A stretch of DNA of 64,000 nucleotides from Streptomyces rapamycinicus NRRL 5491 (GTDB lineage: Bacteria > Actinomycetota > Actinomycetes > Streptomycetales > Streptomycetaceae): assembly GCF_024298965.1 (NCBI RefSeq), contig NZ_CP085193.1, positions 4,464,001 to 4,528,000 on the forward strand. Reading direction: 5' to 3'. Shown here in pieces: positions 25,663 through 33,830 of this stretch (its first letter is position 1; every line of letters begins with the position of its first letter). A model generated the notes under the pieces. It searched no databases. It was not told the origin of the DNA and saw only the letters and a list, made by a program, of their open reading frames with translations. Position numbers and translations under genes: made by a program.

Positions 25663-26517
25663 TCAGCCGCCCGCGCCCGGCACCGGGAAGGCCCCGGTCG
25701 CCCGGCGCACGATCTCCCCGTAGATCTCGGGGTCGGTCGTGTACTCGCCGAGCCGACAGGTCTTACGGCTGCCGTGATAGTCGCTGGAGCCGGTGGTGAG
25801 CACGCCGAGCTCGGCGGCGAGACCGCGCAGCCGGGCGCGGGTGTCCTCGGTGTGGTCCATATGGTCGACCTCGATACCGTCGAGGCCCGCCGCGGCCAGC
25901 TCGCCGATCGCGCTCTCCGGGACGCACTGGCCGCGCTTGACGGCCAGCGGATGCGCGAAGACCGCGACCCCGCCGGCGCCCTTGACCAGCCGGATCGCCT
26001 CGAACGGGTCCAGCTCGTGCTTCTCCACATGCGCCCGGCCGCCGTCGGCCAGCCAGTCCTGGGTGAAGGCGTCCGAGACGCTCTCCACGACGCCCAGCTC
26101 GACCAGCGCGGTGGCGATGTGCGGCCGTCCGACGGCCCCGTCCCCGGCGATCTCCGCCACCCGCTCCCAGGTGATCGGCACGTCCAGCTCGCGCAGCTTC
26201 GCGACCATCGCCTGGGCCCGGGGCACCCGGTCGTCGCGCACCAGCTCGCGCTCGCGCGCCAGCTCGGGCTCGGCCGGGTCGAAGAGGTAGGCCAGCATGT
26301 GCAGGCTGACCCCGTTGAGACGGCAGGACAGCTCGGCGCCGGTGACCAGCGTCAGCCCGGAGGGCAGCGCCTTCGTCGCCTCCTCATAGCCGCCGACGGT
26401 GTCGTGATCGGTGAGCGCGACGACGTCCAGGCCCTGGGCGGCGGCGTTCCGTACCAGCTCGGCGGGGGTGTCCGTACCGTCCGACGCAGTGGAGTGGGTG
26501 TGCAGATCGATGCGCAC
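25663..26517 (-). CDS. PHP domain metal-dependent phosphoesterase
   Basis: A 284-aa protein. The PHP metal motifs are present in order: RIDLHTHSTASDG at the N-terminus, LTDHDTVGGY, VTGAELSC, then VFAHPLAV and GSSDYHG near the C-terminus. These His and Asp residues would bind two or three metal ions. Related enzymes are RNase AM and nucleoside 3',5'-bisphosphate phosphatases, so hydrolysis of a nucleotide or RNA 5' end is likely. The GTG at 26517 has GGAG nine bases upstream and starts right at the first motif; the in-frame start at 26613 is less likely. Confidence 0.9.
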   Translation of the reverse strand: MRIDLHTHSTASDGTDTPAELVRNAAAQGLDVVALTDHDTVGGYEEATKALPSGLTLVTGAELSCRLNGVSLHMLAYLFDPAEPELARERELVRDDRVPRAQAMVAKLRELDVPITWERVAEIAGDGAVGRPHIATALVELGVVESVSDAFTQDWLADGGRAHVEKHELDPFEAIRLVKGAGGVAVFAHPLAVKRGQCVPESAIGELAAAGLDGIEVDHMDHTEDTRARLRGLAAELGVLTTGSSDYHGSRKTCRLGEYTTDPEIYGEIVRRATGAFPVPGAGG

Positions 26518-26647
26518 GGCACGGGCTCCAAGCTGCGTTCGGGATGGACCGAGGGAACGCCCCAGCATAACCACGCCCGCGGCTGCCCGCGTCGGCGGCC
26601 CTGACCTGTGCATGACGCCGCAGCAGCCCAGGCAGCGGCGAAAGGGC

Positions 26648-27289
26648 TCAGGGCGAGAGCAGCCTCGGGGAGAGCGCCCCGCAGGGCACCAGGTCGACCT
26701 CGGCCCCCGCGTCCCGCAGATCGGTGAGCACCATCTCGTCGTACATCAGCAGCCCCGTCTGCTCGGGCCAGACGACCGCCCACAGCCACAGCCCGCACGC
26801 CTCGCCCGCGAAGACCGCGCGGTCGTCCGGGGTGCCCTCGACATGCCACAGCGGGGTGGGCCGCCCGGCGGCCAGCACCTTGACGTGCGGCGGCTTGTCC
26901 ACCCGCATCCCCGGCCCCGGATCGGGCCCCGGGAGGCCCGCGAAACGCGCGCCCAGGCCGACGCCCAGCTCCTCGGCGATCAGCAGCAGCTCACCCGGGC
27001 CGCCCAGCGGTCCGGGTCCTGAGCAGGCCACGGCGGTGGCACGGCCACCGCTGCGGTCGTCCCCGGCGCAGGCCACACCGGTGAACAGCCAGCCCACGGG
27101 CAGCGGCCACGGCATCCATACGGGCACCCGGGCGCGGTTGGTGACGACCACGAGTGCTTCGACGCTCGGCGGGACGACCGGCTGGAGGGGGTGCACCGTG
27201 CCGTGCACACCGCACTGCCAGGAGTCGGCGAAGAGACCGGGCGCTCGCACCCGGCCACCGCACTTCGGGCAACTGGGTTCGCCCCTCAT
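26648..27289 (-). CDS. DUF6758 family protein with zinc-ribbon start
   Basis: A 213-aa protein opening with SCPKCGGRVRAPG and WQCGVHG, a zinc-ribbon-like set of four Cys/His ligands. The rest is a globular domain with VPVWMPWPLPVGWLFTGVA and WAVVWPEQTGLLMYDEM. The length and pattern fit DUF6758 of actinobacteria; function unknown. The ATG at 27289 overlaps the TGA of a possible short upstream ORF in ATGA. It probably lies in one unit with the PHP and MarC genes downstream. Confidence 0.85.
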   Translation of the reverse strand: MRGEPSCPKCGGRVRAPGLFADSWQCGVHGTVHPLQPVVPPSVEALVVVTNRARVPVWMPWPLPVGWLFTGVACAGDDRSGGRATAVACSGPGPLGGPGELLLIAEELGVGLGARFAGLPGPDPGPGMRVDKPPHVKVLAAGRPTPLWHVEGTPDDRAVFAGEACGLWLWAVVWPEQTGLLMYDEMVLTDLRDAGAEVDLVPCGALSPRLLSP

Positions 27290-27501
27290 AGGGCCCCACG
27301 GTCCTCCCCGGTCGTCGCCGCGTCAAGGACGATCACCCGTCCGGAGGTCACTTCCCGCACCAGTTCCCGCCCGCCCCCGCCACGGTCCCCGTCCGGCACC
27401 GCCGCGGCCCTCGTCCAGCCCCGCCACGATCCTCGTCCGGCACCGCCACGATCCTCGTCCGGCACCGCCGCGGCCCCCGTCCGGCACCGCTCCCGGGGCA
27501 T
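27286..27501 (-). CDS. Doubtful short ORF coupled to DUF6758
   Basis: A 71-codon frame ending RVIVLDAATTGEDRGAL whose TGA overlaps the DUF6758 ATG by four bases. Its first 45 codons consist of 22-bp repeats, whose length would shift frame with each copy change, so only the last 25 codons look protein-like. It may instead be a remnant or leader. Start unknown. Confidence 0.25.
   Translation of the reverse strand: MPRERCRTGAAAVPDEDRGGAGRGSWRGWTRAAAVPDGDRGGGGRELVREVTSGRVIVLDAATTGEDRGAL
27398..27488. repeat. 22-bp imperfect tandem repeats
   Basis: About four copies of a CGCCRCGRYCCYCGTCCGGCAC-like unit with a 22-bp period occupy the gap between the SUFU gene and the DUF6758 gene. Two central copies (27422 and 27444) are identical. 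Confidence 0.8.
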
Positions 27502-27531
27502 CGCGGGGCTTCCGTACGGGTCGTACGGGTC

Positions 27532-28137
27532 TCAGCCCGACAGCGGCACCCCGGTCCGCACCGGGTCGCGCAGATCCGTGCCGTGCCGCAGCCAGCGGTC
27601 CTGGAGGGCGCCGGCGCCGTGCACCCGCTTCCACGCCGCCTCGTTCGTGGTCATCGGCAGCATCGGCAGGAAGCGCACCGGCTCCAGGGGCTCCAGCAGC
27701 TCCAAGTCCTCGACCAGGCCGCCCGGTTCGGCGACGAGGACGGAGCTGAAGGGCGCCCCGGGCCACAGCGGCCCGCCGAGGTCCAGCGACGCGCCGGGGG
27801 TCACCACGACCCCCTCGACCTGGGGCGAGGCGGCCAGCACGGCGAGCGGGCGGAGCACCTCGTCGAGGACGGGGAGGTCGGGACCGGAACCGCCCGTCCT
27901 TACGGTCAGCACCAGTTCGGCGCGCGGCCCGCGCAGCGGGTCGGCGACGGCGGCGGTCGGGCTGGTCATCGGATGGTCCGACATGCCGAGCGTGGCGTAG
28001 CGGATCACATCGCTCTCATCGCGGAATCGCAGCACCTCGATGCGGTCCGTACCGACGAAGGTGACGGCGGCGCGGGCGTCCGGCTCGCCCAGCGCGGTGA
28101 TCAACCGGGCCTCGACCAGCTGAAGAACGTCTGACAT
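27532..28137 (-). CDS. Suppressor-of-fused (SUFU) domain protein
   Basis: A 201-aa protein with the bacterial SUFU-like pattern: MSDVLQLVEARL, RYATLGMSDHPM, ELVLTVR, PGASLDLGGPL and FLPMLPMTTNEAAW. Bacterial SUFU proteins are widespread, sometimes acting as immunity proteins to toxins, but most have no known role, and no toxin gene is adjacent here. The ATG at 28137 lies 6 nt after TATGCT, a leaderless arrangement, so the frame extension to 28170 is not needed. Confidence 0.88.
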   Translation of the reverse strand: MSDVLQLVEARLITALGEPDARAAVTFVGTDRIEVLRFRDESDVIRYATLGMSDHPMTSPTAAVADPLRGPRAELVLTVRTGGSGPDLPVLDEVLRPLAVLAASPQVEGVVVTPGASLDLGGPLWPGAPFSSVLVAEPGGLVEDLELLEPLEPVRFLPMLPMTTNEAAWKRVHGAGALQDRWLRHGTDLRDPVRTGVPLSG

Positions 28138-28143
28138 GCGGTG

Positions 28144-28149
28144 AGCATA
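28144..28149 (-). promoter_or_regulatory. Leaderless-type -10 (TATGCT) for the SUFU gene
   Basis: The minus strand reads TATGCT, six bases, then the ATG at 28137. Confidence 0.6.
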
Positions 28150-28278
28150 GATCGCGTATCGAACAGGCAAAGCGGCGACGTAACGGTTCAGCCGACTGAT
28201 AGCCTTAATCCCTGCCCAGGGAGTTACAGATCGTCCCTCATGGGGGACCGGCCGGAGGAGGTGGGGCTGCGGTGGATC

Positions 28279-28338
28279 CTAGTCGACCGTGCAGTACCGA
28301 CAGTTCTCCCGTCGTTTCCCCTCGGTATGCGACTTCAT
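28279..28338 (-). CDS. 19-residue peptide with C-terminal CxxC
   Basis: ATG 28338 begins MKSHTEGKRRENCRYCTVD followed by a TAG. A strong GGAAGG ribosome site lies about 10 bases upstream, in a 450-bp gap with no larger gene. The frame is open upstream to 28467 and contains another CPGCEW pair, so a 62-aa zinc-ribbon-like protein is the alternative. The basic residues and Cys pair suggest metal or nucleic-acid binding. The remaining gap (28339-28586) holds only the CorA leader. Confidence 0.5.
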   Translation of the reverse strand: MKSHTEGKRRENCRYCTVD

Positions 28339-28586
28339 GATCTGAGCCTTCCGTACCCCGCCGCTCGGCGGTGAAACACGCGAAGCCCACTCGCATCCAG
28401 GGCATCTGACGGTAGAGCGCCTTCGTACCGCTTTGTTCAGTTCCGAAGAACCTTCCGTCAGCGCCATCGCACGGAGCGCCGCCCGCTTTGCGGACGTACG
28501 GGCACCGGATGTCGTACGTCCACCTTCCGGGCGCTGCGCTGCGCCGCGCGCCCACCGCTGACGGCCGGCCTGTGAAGGAGCCCGTC

Positions 28587-29687
28587 ATGTCGATGATCCG
28601 TGACCTGCGCGCAGCCGTTCGGCCCGCCCTGCGCCGTTCCCGTACCGCCAGCGACTACGACGCGACGCGTGACCCGTCGGTCACCAGCGCCGTGGTCGAC
28701 TGCGGGGTCTACCGCGACGGCAAGCGGGTCAGCGAACACGTGAGCCCGGCGAAGGCCATGGAGCGGGTCCGCGAGGAGGGCGGGTTCGCCTGGATCGGGC
28801 TGCACGAGCCGACCGAGCGCGAGTTCGCGGGGATCGCCCAGGAGTTCGGGCTGCACCCGCTGGCGGTCGAGGACGCGGTGCAGGCGCACCAGCGGCCCAA
28901 GCTGGAGCGGTACGACGACACCCTCTTCACCGTCTTCAAGACCATCCACTACGTGGAGCACGCCGAACTCACCTCGACCAGCGAGGTCGTGGAGACCGGT
29001 GAGGTGATGTGCTTCACCGGCCGGAACTTCATCGTGACCGTCCGGCACGGCGGCCAGGGCTCATTGCGCGCCCTGCGCCACCGGCTCCAGCAGGACCCGG
29101 AGCTGCTCGCCAAGGGCCCCTCGGCGGTGCTGCACGCCATCGCCGACCAGGTGGTCGACGGCTATCTCGCGGTCGCCGACGCGGTCCAGGACGACATCGA
29201 CGAGGTCGAGATCGACGTCTTCTCCGCCGCGACCTCCCGGCGGGGCGGCGACGCGGGCCGGATCTACCAGCTCAAGCGCGAGGTCCTGGAGTTCAAGCGG
29301 GCCGTCTCGCCGCTGCTGCGGCCGATGCAGCTGCTGAGCGAGCGTCCGATGCGGCTGGTGGACCCGGACATCCAGAAGTACTTCCGGGATGTCGCGGACC
29401 ATCTGGCGCGGGTCAACGAGCAGGTACTGGCCTTCGACGACCTGCTGAACTCGATCCTCCAGGCCAATCTGGCGCAGGCCACGGTCGCGCAGAACGAGGA
29501 CATGCGGAAGATCACGTCCTGGGCCGCGATCTTCGCCGTGCCGACGATGATCGCGGGGATCTACGGCATGAACTTCGACTACATGCCGGAGCTGCGCTGG
29601 AAGTTCGGCTACCCGACGGTGCTCGTGGTCACGGTGGGCATCTGCTTCGCGATCCACCGCGGCTTCAAGCGCAACGGCTGGCTGTAG
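28587..29687 (+). CDS. corA: CorA family magnesium/divalent-cation channel
   Basis: A 366-aa protein. The long N-terminal cytosolic funnel ends in two C-terminal membrane helices, with the signature GMN at residues 327-329 (in IAGIYGMNF) and a basic tail (GFKRNGWL). The helix preceding the pore includes QVLAFDDLLNSILQANLAQ, typical of CorA. It conducts Mg2+ and possibly Co2+ or Ni2+. The ATG at 28587 has GAAGGAG seven bases upstream; earlier in-frame codons lack one. Two other Mg-transport-like genes (MgtE_N protein, DUF1003) lie 4 kb away, an order shared with mycobacteria. Confidence 0.95.
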   Translation: MSMIRDLRAAVRPALRRSRTASDYDATRDPSVTSAVVDCGVYRDGKRVSEHVSPAKAMERVREEGGFAWIGLHEPTEREFAGIAQEFGLHPLAVEDAVQAHQRPKLERYDDTLFTVFKTIHYVEHAELTSTSEVVETGEVMCFTGRNFIVTVRHGGQGSLRALRHRLQQDPELLAKGPSAVLHAIADQVVDGYLAVADAVQDDIDEVEIDVFSAATSRRGGDAGRIYQLKREVLEFKRAVSPLLRPMQLLSERPMRLVDPDIQKYFRDVADHLARVNEQVLAFDDLLNSILQANLAQATVAQNEDMRKITSWAAIFAVPTMIAGIYGMNFDYMPELRWKFGYPTVLVVTVGICFAIHRGFKRNGWL

Positions 29688-29759
29688 GGCCGGACGGCGG
29701 GCGGGCCCTCATCAAGGGGGTCGGGCCCTGGCTCATCGGCCGGGTCGGGCCCTGGCTCA

Positions 29760-30719
29760 TCAGCCGGGTTCGTTCGCCGCGCGCTTCCCGTCCGCCATGA
29801 TGACCAGGGCGAGCCCACCGAGGATCACCGCGAGCGCCGGGTAGGCGGCCACGGGCGGCATCTGGCCCAGCCACAGGGCCGCGATCAGCGCCGCGCCCGG
29901 CGTCTCCAGCAGGATCGCGGTCGAGGTGACGGACGGGCCGAGGCCCTTGACCACCCGGTTGATGAGGGTGTGCCCCAGCAGCTGCGCGGTGACCGTCAGC
30001 GCGGCCAGCCGCAGCCAGGTGGTGCCGCTGTAGCCGCCCAGCTCCGCGCCCGCCACCAGGCAGGTCAGCAGCAGGAGCACGCTGGTGGTGGTGTAGCAGA
30101 CGTAGGCGTACGCGGTGGTGCTCACCGAGCGGCGCACCTCCGCGCCGAGCAGCACGTACCCGGCCGCCGCGATCCCGCCCAGCAACGCGAGCCCGTCGCC
30201 CAGCAGGGCTCGTGGGGAGGCGGACAGGTCGACCCCGGTGAGGATCACCACACCGAGGATCGCCAGGCCCATGCCCAGCCAGGCGAGCGTGGGCGGGCGG
30301 TGGCCGCGCAGCCGCAGCAGCAGCGCCGTCCAGATGGGGGTCGTGGTCACCAGCGCGGTCGAGGACGCAACGGAGGTCATGTGCAGGCTCGGCAGCCAGG
30401 CCCCGAAGTGCACCGCGAGCAGCGCCCCCGCCCCGACCGACAACAGCGCCGTCCGGCGGCCCATCCCGCGCAGCTCGCCCCGGTGGCGCCACAGGGCGAA
30501 CGGAGTGAGCGCGCCCACCGCCATGGCGTTGCGCCAGAAGGCGATGGCGAGCGCGGGCGCCACCGTCGCGGCGGCCAGCGGCGCGGAGAGCGAGACCCCG
30601 GCGATGGCGACCGTAAGGAGCACGACGTCCACAGGACCGCTGTGGAAGCGGCCACCGTCACCGGGCGCGGTGGGCGTGGCGGCGGGGGCTGAGACGCGGG
30701 CGGCACGGGCGGTGGACAC
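29760..30719 (-). CDS. EamA/DMT family transporter
   Basis: About 319 aa from GTG 30719, or 333 aa from ATG 30761; neither has a clear ribosome site. Ten hydrophobic helices form two EamA repeats, the first with FWRNAMAVGALTPFALW, the second with EVRRSVSTTAYAYVCYTTTSV and LETPGAALIAALWLGQ. It probably exports a small metabolite or amino acid; the substrate is not readable. Short direct repeats (29713-29768) lie at its 3' end opposite corA, and the MITE-like element sits 72 bp beyond its start. Confidence 0.88.
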   Translation of the reverse strand: MSTARAARVSAPAATPTAPGDGGRFHSGPVDVVLLTVAIAGVSLSAPLAAATVAPALAIAFWRNAMAVGALTPFALWRHRGELRGMGRRTALLSVGAGALLAVHFGAWLPSLHMTSVASSTALVTTTPIWTALLLRLRGHRPPTLAWLGMGLAILGVVILTGVDLSASPRALLGDGLALLGGIAAAGYVLLGAEVRRSVSTTAYAYVCYTTTSVLLLLTCLVAGAELGGYSGTTWLRLAALTVTAQLLGHTLINRVVKGLGPSVTSTAILLETPGAALIAALWLGQMPPVAAYPALAVILGGLALVIMADGKRAANEPG

Positions 30720-30790
30720 GCGGCCAGGGTAAGGCGCGTGGCCGTACGACGGAACTGACATTTCACGGGCCGGGACGGGTGCGTGGCTGG

Positions 30791-30960
30791 CTAGGCCCTG
30801 TCCGGTGGACCTTCGCGGATCAGCCCGCGGCGTCTGGTGCGGTGCATCGCAAGGCGGAGGGTCGTCCTCGTACCGGGTTGTACTCGGACGATCCCGACAA
30901 CGCAGCGAGGTGCCGTGCCAGGCGTCGCGGGCCCGCGAAGGTCCGCCGGACAGGGCCTAG
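30791..30960. mobile_element. MITE-like element, copy 1 (170 bp)
   Basis: Ends are inverted repeats of CTAGGCCCTGTCCGGYGGAC continuing to about 28 bp with one mismatch. There is no transposase inside. The same sequence recurs inverted at 46123-46319 with only about five substitutions outside one internal replacement. The outer TA or CTAG suggests a TA/YTAR target duplication, as with IS5- or IS630-type transposases. It ends 9 bp before the start codon of the next gene. Confidence 0.85.
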
Positions 30961-30963
30961 GCT
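30958..30963 (+). promoter_or_regulatory. Leaderless-type -10 (TAGGCT) spanning the MITE end
   Basis: TAG from the MITE terminus plus GCT of the flank, then six bases and the ATG at 30970. The -35 region would therefore lie inside the element. Confidence 0.5.
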
Positions 30964-30969
30964 GTCGGC

Positions 30970-31515
30970 ATGACGCAGACGCCGATGGACCGTGCCCTTG
31001 TCGAGGAGGCGGCCAAGAAGTCCGCCCTCATCTGGGTCCAGGGCACCGAGGGTGCCCCGCGCGCCCTGTGGCACATCTGGCACGAGGGCGCGGTCTGTCT
31101 CGTCGGGGACGGGCCCGGCGAACAGCCCCTTGAGGACCTCGGGCTGGCCGACGGCGGCAGCGCGACCGTGACCGTGCGCAGCAAGGACAAGGGCGGCCGC
31201 CTGGTGAGCTGGTCCGCGCGGGTGGTCGAGCTGACCCCGGGCGGCGAGGCGTGGACCGCGGCGGTCGACGAACTCAAGGGCAAGCGGCTGAACGCGGCGG
31301 ACGCCGACCACATCGCGGAGCGCTGGGCCCGTGAATGCCGGGTGCTGCGGCTGGAGCCCGCGTCCGGGGCGCTCGCCGAGCACCCCACCGGCTCCCTGGC
31401 GGCGGCCCCGCTGCCGTCCCCCGCGATCACCCGCCGTCCGATCCCGGCGGCGCTCCCCAAGCTCCTGGCCCGCCGCAAGAAGCGGGCCCGTGACGCCCGT
31501 AAGGACGCGTCCTAG
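30970..31515 (+). CDS. Conserved hypothetical protein, possible FMN split-barrel
   Basis: A 181-aa protein. Residues 1-130 carry alternating strands: SALIWVQG, RALWHIWHEGAVCLV, GSATVTVRSKDKGG, VELTPG and RLNAADADHIAERW, which resembles the pyridoxamine-phosphate-oxidase-like split barrel, though I cannot identify flavin contacts. The tail is Pro-rich then strongly basic (LLARRKKRARDARK). The ATG at 30970 has no ribosome site and appears leaderless, with its promoter touching the MITE. It is otherwise isolated. Confidence 0.7.
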   Translation: MTQTPMDRALVEEAAKKSALIWVQGTEGAPRALWHIWHEGAVCLVGDGPGEQPLEDLGLADGGSATVTVRSKDKGGRLVSWSARVVELTPGGEAWTAAVDELKGKRLNAADADHIAERWARECRVLRLEPASGALAEHPTGSLAAAPLPSPAITRRPIPAALPKLLARRKKRARDARKDAS

Positions 31516-31602
31516 CCGTCCGACGGCCATCCGACGGCCATCCGGCGACCGGGCTGACGACCGTAAGGACGCGCCCTTGGAGCCTTACCGGCGCACCCGC
31601 GC

Positions 31603-32346
31603 CTATGGCGTCTCCGGGATCTGCTGCCCGTAGTCGAGCACATGGCCCTTCTCCGGGGCGGTGAGCTTGAAGCCCTTGTTCCAGTCCGCGAGCCGGATCA
31701 CCCCCGCGCCGCCCGCCCGCCGCAACCGCAGCGGATACGGCCTTCCCTCCAGGGAGACGTCGAGCGAGCCGCCCTCACCGGCCTTACCGGCGCTGATGGT
31801 GATAGTCCGCACGCCGTCCACCCGGCCGTGGTCGCCCGTGGCGATCTTGCCGTGCAGTCCGAGCAACCCGTCGAGCAGCAGCTTCATATCGGTGAAACCG
31901 CTGAGCCGCTGGTAGGAGGGGTCGCCGGAGGGGACCTTCACATACTTGTTGTCCAGCTTGCCGGCCGCGTTGCCCGCGCCGCCGCCGTCACTCTTGCCGT
32001 CGTGCGACCAGAAGCCCGCGTCGGCCTTGAGGTAGAGCTCCTTGCCGACGCGCAGCAGCTCGAAGCTGGAGCCCTTGGTGGAGACCTGGCCCGTGCCGCC
32101 GTCGGCGTTGAGCCGCATGTTCAGCTTGTAGGTGGCTCCACTGGTGACGAGGCTGCCGGAGAGCCGCACCGATTTCGCGCCGCCGGCCGCCTGACGGGCC
32201 TTGCTCTCGATCTTCGTGGCGGGGAGCTTTCCCACGCCGTTCGTCCCCGCGTCGGGGTCCTTCTCCCCGCCGCCGCCACACGCGGCGAGCGTGGCGGCCA
32301 ACCCCGCGCACATCGCCGTAACGACAGCCCTGTTCCGGGTGCGCAC
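31603..32346 (-). CDS. LppX/LprAFG-like lipoprotein
   Basis: A 247-aa lipoprotein. The GTG at 32346, eight to ten bases after AGGAGG, gives a signal peptide ending ATLAACGGGG, with the lipid-modified Cys in LAAC. The mature part, with KSVRLSGSL, YKLNMRLNADGGTG, GKELYLKAD and GYxRL-like segments, resembles the LppX/LprG fold that carries lipids between membrane and wall in mycobacteria; the homology is moderate. It faces the MgtE_N gene divergently. The reading frame beyond 32346 is not used. Confidence 0.8.
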   Translation of the reverse strand: MRTRNRAVVTAMCAGLAATLAACGGGGEKDPDAGTNGVGKLPATKIESKARQAAGGAKSVRLSGSLVTSGATYKLNMRLNADGGTGQVSTKGSSFELLRVGKELYLKADAGFWSHDGKSDGGGAGNAAGKLDNKYVKVPSGDPSYQRLSGFTDMKLLLDGLLGLHGKIATGDHGRVDGVRTITISAGKAGEGGSLDVSLEGRPYPLRLRRAGGAGVIRLADWNKGFKLTAPEKGHVLDYGQQIPETP

Positions 32347-32546
32347 GTCCGCTCTGCCTCCTGATGCCGGTGCAGTAGGGCAGCGTACCGGTGCCGTCCC
32401 GCGGTGTCCGCAGGGTGCCGCGGTGCCCTCGCCCGGCGGCAGGGCAGGTGCGGGCACGTTAGCCTGAACCCGGTGAAGAGCGGATCATTGCCTTGAATGA
32501 CCACGAAACCTGACAAGGAAGCCCCAGATACAAGGGGAGGCAGGGC

Positions 32547-33830
32547 ATGCCGACAGGCACCCCCCGGGTCTTCGTCTCGCATCTCGCGGGCGTCGCCGTG
32601 TTCGACCCGAACGGCGACCAGGTGGGGCGGGTGCGCGATGTCGTGGCGATGCTGCGGCTGGCCGGCCGCCCGCCGCGGGTGCTCGGCCTGGTGGTCGAGG
32701 TGATCGGCCGCCGCCGGATCTTCCTGCCCATGACCCGGGTGACCGGTGTGGAGTCCGGCCAGGTCATCACCACCGGTGTGCTCAACATGCGCCGTTTCGA
32801 ACAGCGCCCCACCGAGACCCTGGTCCTCGGCGAACTGCTCGACCGCACCGTGCGGCTGGTCGAGACCGGTGACCCGGTGACGGTCCTGGACGTGGCGATG
32901 AGCCAGCTGCCCGCGCGCCGGGACTGGGAGGTCGACAAGGTCTTCGTCCGCCGCGGCAGGACCCGCGCGCTGCGCCGCCGCGGCGAGGCGCTGACCGTGG
33001 ACTGGTCGGCGGTCACCGGCTTCTCGCTGGAGGAGCAGGGGCAGGGCGCGGAGAACCTGCTGGCCACCTTCGAGCAGCTGCGCCCCGCCGATCTGGCCAA
33101 TGTGCTGCACCATCTGTCCGCCAAGCGCCGGGGCGAGGTGGCGGCCGCCCTGGACGACGAGCGGCTCGCGGACGTCCTGGAGGAGCTGCCCGACGACGAC
33201 CAGGTGGAGATCCTCGGCAAGCTCAAGGAGGAGCGCGCGGCCGACGTCCTGGAGGCCATGGACCCCGATGACGCGGCCGATCTGCTCTCCGAGCTCCCCG
33301 AGCCCGACAAGGAGCGGCTGCTGGACCTGATGCGCCCCCGGGACGCGGCGGACATGCGGCGGCTGATGTCGTACGAGGAGGGGTCGGCGGGCGGTCTGAT
33401 GACCACCGAGCCGATCGTGCTGCGCCCGGACGCCACCGTCGCGGACGCGCTCGCCCGGGTGCGCGACCAGGACCTGACCCCCGCGCTCGCCGCCCAGGTC
33501 TATGTCTGCCGCCCGCCCGACCAGACGCCGACCGGGCGCTATCTGGGCATCATCCACTTCCAACGGCTGCTGCGCGACCCGCCGTTCACCCTCGTCGGCG
33601 CGGCCGTCGACGTCGATCTGCCGACGCTGCCGCCGGACACCCCGCTGCCCGTCGTCGCCGGCCATCTGGCCACGTACAACCTGCTCGCGGCGCCCGTCGT
33701 GGACGAGACCGGCTCGCTGCTCGGCGCGGTGACGGTCGACGACGTCCTGGACCATCTGCTGCCGTCCGACTGGCGGGAGCGCGAGCTGCACGCCGGGATG
33801 GCCCTGCCGGAGGCCGCCGATGGACGGTGA
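32547..33830 (+). CDS. MgtE N-terminal/CBS domain protein without membrane part
   Basis: A 427-aa cytosolic protein. Two PRC-barrel-like repeats come first (VSHLAGVAVFDPNGDQVG; VLDVAMSQLPAR), then an MgtE_N superhelix (about 180-285: LRPADLANVLHHL, RAADVLEAMDPDDAADLL), then two CBS motifs (LMTTEPIVLRPDATVADAL and AAPVVDETGSLLGAVTVDDV). The Mg2+ channel helices of true MgtE are missing, so it is more likely a Mg-sensing regulator than a transporter. The DUF1003 gene overlaps its end by 11 bp. Equivalent to M. tuberculosis Rv1232c by position and content. Confidence 0.9.
   Translation: MPTGTPRVFVSHLAGVAVFDPNGDQVGRVRDVVAMLRLAGRPPRVLGLVVEVIGRRRIFLPMTRVTGVESGQVITTGVLNMRRFEQRPTETLVLGELLDRTVRLVETGDPVTVLDVAMSQLPARRDWEVDKVFVRRGRTRALRRRGEALTVDWSAVTGFSLEEQGQGAENLLATFEQLRPADLANVLHHLSAKRRGEVAAALDDERLADVLEELPDDDQVEILGKLKEERAADVLEAMDPDDAADLLSELPEPDKERLLDLMRPRDAADMRRLMSYEEGSAGGLMTTEPIVLRPDATVADALARVRDQDLTPALAAQVYVCRPPDQTPTGRYLGIIHFQRLLRDPPFTLVGAAVDVDLPTLPPDTPLPVVAGHLATYNLLAAPVVDETGSLLGAVTVDDVLDHLLPSDWRERELHAGMALPEAADGR

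Noticed and set aside
27532..28137. SUFU gene as an immunity gene of a polymorphic toxin system
   Set aside because: No toxin, secretion domain or cassette is adjacent; the neighbours are ordinary housekeeping-type genes.
30779..30973. 64-codon frame across the MITE
   Set aside because: It is the translated inverted repeat of the element; the same sequence is noncoding at 46 kb.
32547..33830. Full MgtE magnesium channel
   Set aside because: The protein ends after the CBS domains and has no membrane helices, so it cannot be the channel itself.
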